Assembly: GCA_045580305.1 (NCBI GenBank)
Contig: JAZNNQ010000012.1
Location: forward strand, 1-33,829
Source: RGIG7332 sp045580305
Lineage (GTDB): Bacteria > Bacillota > Clostridia > Oscillospirales > JAAYXM01
Length of the DNA stretch: 33,829 bases
Direction: 5' to 3'
Part shown: in pieces, positions 31,387 through 33,829 of the stretch
How positions within the stretch are numbered: the first letter of the stretch is position 1
Layout of the letters: every line of letters begins with the position of its first letter
Program-made: the position numbers and the translations under genes
Notes under the pieces: generated by a model
Seen by the model: only the letters and a program-made list of their open reading frames with translations
What the model was told of the DNA's origin: nothing
Databases searched by the model: none

Positions 31387-32229
31387 ATGCGAGAGATTAA
31401 TGTTTCACAGATAAGTGAGGTTATTTCACGCCTTTGTGTTGAGGCTTGCTGTAATCTTACACCGGATTTGGTTGAGTCCTTTAAAAAGGGCAGAAACGAG
31501 GAAAAATCACCTGTAGGCTGCAGTATTTTTGATATTATGATCGAAAATGCGGAATATGCAAGAGAAAGCGGCATTCCCGCCTGCCAGGACACAGGTATGG
31601 CGGTATGCTTTCTTGAAATAGGACAAGAGGTGCACCTTGTCGGCGGCGACCTTATGGACGCTGTTAACGAGGGTGTAAGGAGAGGCTATGTTGACGGACA
31701 TTTAAGACTTTCTGTTGTCAGTGACCCGCTTCGCCGTGTTAATTCCGGTGATAATACCCCCGCTATACTGCACACAAGGATCGTGCCCGGTGATAAGGTT
31801 AAAATCACCGTTGCGCCGAAGGGATTTGGCAGTGAGAATATGAGCGCAATGAAGATGCTAAAGCCTTCTGCGAAGCCTTCCGATGTGGTTGATTTTATCG
31901 TTGAGTCTGTAAATTGTGCCGGATCTAACCCCTGCCCGCCGGTAATTGTGGGCGTGGGTATTGGCGGTACAATTGAGATGGCGGCATATAAGGCTAAAGA
32001 GGCACTGCTTCGCGAGGTGGGTAAAAATAACCCCGACGAATTATATGCAGGCCTTGAAAAAGAAGCGCTGGAGAAGATAAACGCTCTCGGTATAGGACCT
32101 CAGGGTATGGGCGGTACGGTCACAGCACTTGCGGTAAATATCGAGCAGTATGCAACACACATCGCGGGTCTGCCCGTGGTTGTAAATATGGGTTGCCACA
32201 TTACACGACACGCGAGCGAAGAGATATAA
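31387..32229 (+). CDS. fumA: Class I fumarate hydratase, alpha (N-terminal) subunit
   Basis: 280 residues, the usual length of the separate alpha subunit. Candidate [4Fe-4S] ligands are Cys66 (PACQDTGMAV), Cys183 in NCAGSNPCPPVIVGVGIGG (or Cys177) and Cys270 (NMGCHITRH). With a beta subunit it interconverts fumarate and malate; related pairs act on L-tartrate. The beta subunit normally follows at once, but here the next gene is an MFS transporter. The partner is therefore elsewhere or absent. A weak ribosome site overlaps the amidohydrolase end. Confidence 0.92.
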   Translation: MREINVSQISEVISRLCVEACCNLTPDLVESFKKGRNEEKSPVGCSIFDIMIENAEYARESGIPACQDTGMAVCFLEIGQEVHLVGGDLMDAVNEGVRRGYVDGHLRLSVVSDPLRRVNSGDNTPAILHTRIVPGDKVKITVAPKGFGSENMSAMKMLKPSAKPSDVVDFIVESVNCAGSNPCPPVIVGVGIGGTIEMAAYKAKEALLREVGKNNPDELYAGLEKEALEKINALGIGPQGMGGTVTALAVNIEQYATHIAGLPVVVNMGCHITRHASEEI

Positions 32230-32240
32230 CAGAGGGGTTT

Positions 32241-33434
32241 ATGATGACACAGCAAAAGAATTACAAGAAAACGCTTATTGCCTGCTATCTTGGCTTTGTG
32301 ACACAAGCCATAGTGGCGAACTTTACGCCGCTTTTGTTTCTGACCTTTAAAGGCACATACGGAATCAGCCTTAAGGATCTGGCTCTTATTCCGATGATAT
32401 TCTATCTTACACAGCTTCTTGTGGATTTTGCCGCTACCAAGTATGCGGATAAAATAGGATATCGCACCTGCGTTGTGGTGTCTCAGGTAGTGTCCTCGGT
32501 TGGCCTTATATTAATGGTCATTTTACCGGAGCTGCTTCCAAACCCGTTTATGGGTATTTTGATTTCGGTAGTGCTTTATTCGGTGGGTAGCGGTCTTATT
32601 GAGGTTCTGGTCAGTCCGATTGTCGAGGCCTGCCCCTTTGAAAATAAGGACGGTATGATGAGCCTTCTGCACTCCTTTTACTGTTGGGGCGCGGTGGCGG
32701 TTATTATCGGATCAACCGTGTTTTTCGCCCTGTTCGGGACGGAAAACTGGAAGATTCTCACCATTATCTGGGCGATCCTTCCGCTGTATAACACATTCAA
32801 TTTTATAAATTGTCCCATCGAGCGACTGGTGGAAGATGGACAGAGCCTTGGAATAAAACAGCTCTTTAAGATGCCTATCTTCTGGATTATGATAGTGCTT
32901 ATGGTATGCACCGGCTCATCGGAATCCACTATGGCGCAGTGGGCGTCCGCATTTACCGAGTCAGCACTGGGTGTTTCAAAAACCGTGGGAGATTTGGCGG
33001 GCCCGTGCTTGTTCGCGTTCTTTATGGGTATTTCCCGAATGCTGTACGGAAAGTTCAGCGAGCGGCTGAACCTTACCAAAACCATGCTCATTTGCGGCGT
33101 GCTTGCGGTTGCTTGCTACCTGACCGCGTCCCTTGCACCGTATCCGATTTTAGGACTTGCGGGCTGTGCTCTTTGCGGTCTGGCTGTCGGTATTATGTGG
33201 CCGGGCACTATCAGTATTTCCTCGCAAAAATGTCCGCGCGGCGGCACGGCGATGTTTGCATTTTTAGCACTTGCCGGTGATCTGGGCGGTACGGTAAGTC
33301 CGTTAATTGTCGGCAATGTATCGGAACTTGCAGGTGGAAATCTTAAGGTCGGACTGCTGGTGGCAACTCTGTTCCCCGCAATTATGATTTTTGGTCTGAT
33401 TTTCTTAAAGAAGAAATTTAAAAAGGCTGAGTAG
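32241..33434 (+). CDS. Major facilitator superfamily transporter
   Basis: 397 residues from ATG 32241 (or 32244), with AGAGGGG upstream; the longer frame begins inside fumA and is rejected. Twelve hydrophobic segments can be counted. The intracellular loop motif KYADKIGYRTC (about 63-73) follows helix 2. Substrate is not predictable. It starts 11 bases after the fumarase subunit, so probably cotranscribed; a link to dicarboxylate or amide-derived substrates is only a guess. A terminator (33499-33537) follows. Confidence 0.88.
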   Translation: MMTQQKNYKKTLIACYLGFVTQAIVANFTPLLFLTFKGTYGISLKDLALIPMIFYLTQLLVDFAATKYADKIGYRTCVVVSQVVSSVGLILMVILPELLPNPFMGILISVVLYSVGSGLIEVLVSPIVEACPFENKDGMMSLLHSFYCWGAVAVIIGSTVFFALFGTENWKILTIIWAILPLYNTFNFINCPIERLVEDGQSLGIKQLFKMPIFWIMIVLMVCTGSSESTMAQWASAFTESALGVSKTVGDLAGPCLFAFFMGISRMLYGKFSERLNLTKTMLICGVLAVACYLTASLAPYPILGLAGCALCGLAVGIMWPGTISISSQKCPRGGTAMFAFLALAGDLGGTVSPLIVGNVSELAGGNLKVGLLVATLFPAIMIFGLIFLKKKFKKAE

Positions 33435-33503
33435 TTTCGCCACAGCCAGGTAAGGAAGTATTGTCCTGAAAAAGCGCCTTTTGGCGAATTTCTGCACCAA
33501 AAA
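33420..33503 (+). repeat. 3'-UTR unit, plus-strand copy
   Basis: It begins in the last codons of the MFS gene and runs to its terminator. 33420-33463 matches the reverse complement of 33689-33731 at about 37 of 44 positions, including CGCCACAGCCAG. TGCACCAAAAA (33493-33503) then matches TGCATCAAAAA of the other copy at the same distance. The stretch between (29 bases) is not conserved; it contains a CGCC-TTTT-GGCG hairpin. Confidence 0.7.
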
Positions 33504-33537
33504 CGCCCCATATCCGTCAGGATTATGGTGCGTTTTT
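33499..33537 (+). terminator. MFS gene terminator
   Basis: AAAAACGC-c-CCATA pairs with TATGG-t-GCGTTTTT, with an inner TCC/GGA step and GTCA loop. T run at 33533-33537. Confidence 0.85.
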
Positions 33538-33617
33538 AGCTTAAACTTCATCCAAAATTCATCTTTTCAGGATGCAAGGCAGTTTTGAAAGCAAGATTTT
33601 TTGTAAAGAAAAAGAAT

Positions 33618-33654
33618 AAAATTCCGGTAATACTGGCGTATTACCGAAATTTTT
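33618..33654 (-). terminator. Terminator of the right-edge Cys-rich gene
   Basis: CGGTAATAC / GTATTACCG with flanking A/T pairs and one mismatch. Flanks on both strands are suitable; the minus-strand gene ending at 33721 is the likely client. Confidence 0.8.
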
Positions 33655-33731
33655 GATGCACTATTTACGGAAAATATGGTACCAAAACCAATGCTCCCTT
33701 ATCTGGCTGTGGCGTTTTACTCAGCCTTTTT
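33650..33731 (-). repeat. 3'-UTR unit, minus-strand copy
   Basis: Inverted partner of 33420-33503. It begins in the last codons of the Cys-rich gene and ends at that gene's terminator. Middle part 28 bases, containing the palindrome TGGTACCA. Confidence 0.7.
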
Positions 33732-33829
33732 TCTTGCCTTTAGCGAAGGGACAAAATAAATCGTTGCAGGTTGTGCAGGCTTCAGGTGTGAAATCTACCC
33801 AGCAGCACCACATATAATCACATTCATCA
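33721..33829 (-). CDS. 3' end of a Cys-rich protein (partial)
   Basis: The last 35 residues of a minus-strand gene entering from the right edge. It is dense in Cys and aromatic residues: Cys at the third residue, an adjacent pair in MWCCWVDF, then CTTC and FCPF, ending in KGKKKG. The spacing suggests metal binding or an Fe-S cluster. Family not recognised from this fragment. Its 3' UTR is homologous to that of the convergent MFS gene. Confidence 0.65.
   Translation of the reverse strand, partial: DECDYMWCCWVDFTPEACTTCNDLFCPFAKGKKKG

Noticed and set aside
33618..33654. Similarity of this terminator to the upp terminator (both contain CCGGTAATAC and TTTTTGAT)
   Set aside because: The shared part is short and the loops differ; chance or convergent terminator sequence is sufficient.
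1..33829. CRISPR arrays, integrases, transposases, rRNA genes, prophage modules
   Set aside because: No regularly spaced repeats of CRISPR type, no recombinase or transposase motif, no rRNA and no phage structural genes were seen on either strand.

Overview
The window is a chromosomal stretch of a low- to mid-GC, spore-forming anaerobic Firmicute (class Clostridia, probably an Oscillospirales/gut-type lineage). The strongest evidence is the block spoVB-mazG-hup-rqcP(yabO)-yabP-yabQ-divIC-yabR, which follows the Bacillus yabM-yabR order with hup inserted. An HPr kinase, HemZ, a bifunctional Rel, a FeoAB system with its small Cys-rich partner, a tRNA with encoded CCA, and strong AAGGAGG ribosome sites with frequent TTG/GTG starts agree with this. 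The species cannot be fixed from the sequence alone.

Layout. 1-1250: tail of an unknown gene, then a monocistronic membrane protein with its own promoter and terminator. 1270-6713: rpmB (minus) and, divergently, a sugar-regulation/repair operon hprK-PHP phosphoesterase-ROK kinase-pcrA, from back-to-back promoters. 6714-10306: a MATE exporter (minus) divergent from a uracil salvage operon (uraA-upp). 10332-11817: a metallophosphoesterase and an unrecognised acidic AT-rich gene. 11818-12562: a gene-free, strongly structured region ending in tRNA-Leu(CAA) on the minus strand. It carries repeated copies of the tRNA 3' end, each abutting a different minus-strand terminator.

12579-13420: a minus-strand trio of small proteins coupled by identical 8-nt overlaps. 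13501-16095: an iron-uptake operon (feoA, feoB, FeoB-associated Cys-rich peptide) with three TTAG-N6-CTAA palindromes that look like DtxR-type iron boxes. 16095-16656: a flavin-reductase-like protein (minus). 16701-23474: recJ-relA-dtd-metallo-beta-lactamase-hemZ, mostly overlapping or nearly so. 23494-25184: a zinc-ribbon protein and an MtaD-like deaminase. 25234-29794: the sporulation/division block, with a sigma-E-like promoter in front of yabP. 29795-30247: a gene-poor interval with a MITE-like palindromic repeat and a predicted minus-strand small transcript with good promoter and terminator. 30248-33434: an amidohydrolase, an isolated fumarase alpha subunit and an MFS transporter. 33435-33829: convergent terminators, a pair of inverted homologous 3'-untranslated units, and the end of a Cys-rich gene entering from the right.

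Most of the window is housekeeping. The regions most likely to hold something undescribed are the tRNA-Leu array (11860-12519), the predicted small RNA at 30027-30166, the inverted 3'-UTR pair at 33420-33731, and the coupled small-protein trio at 12579-13420.
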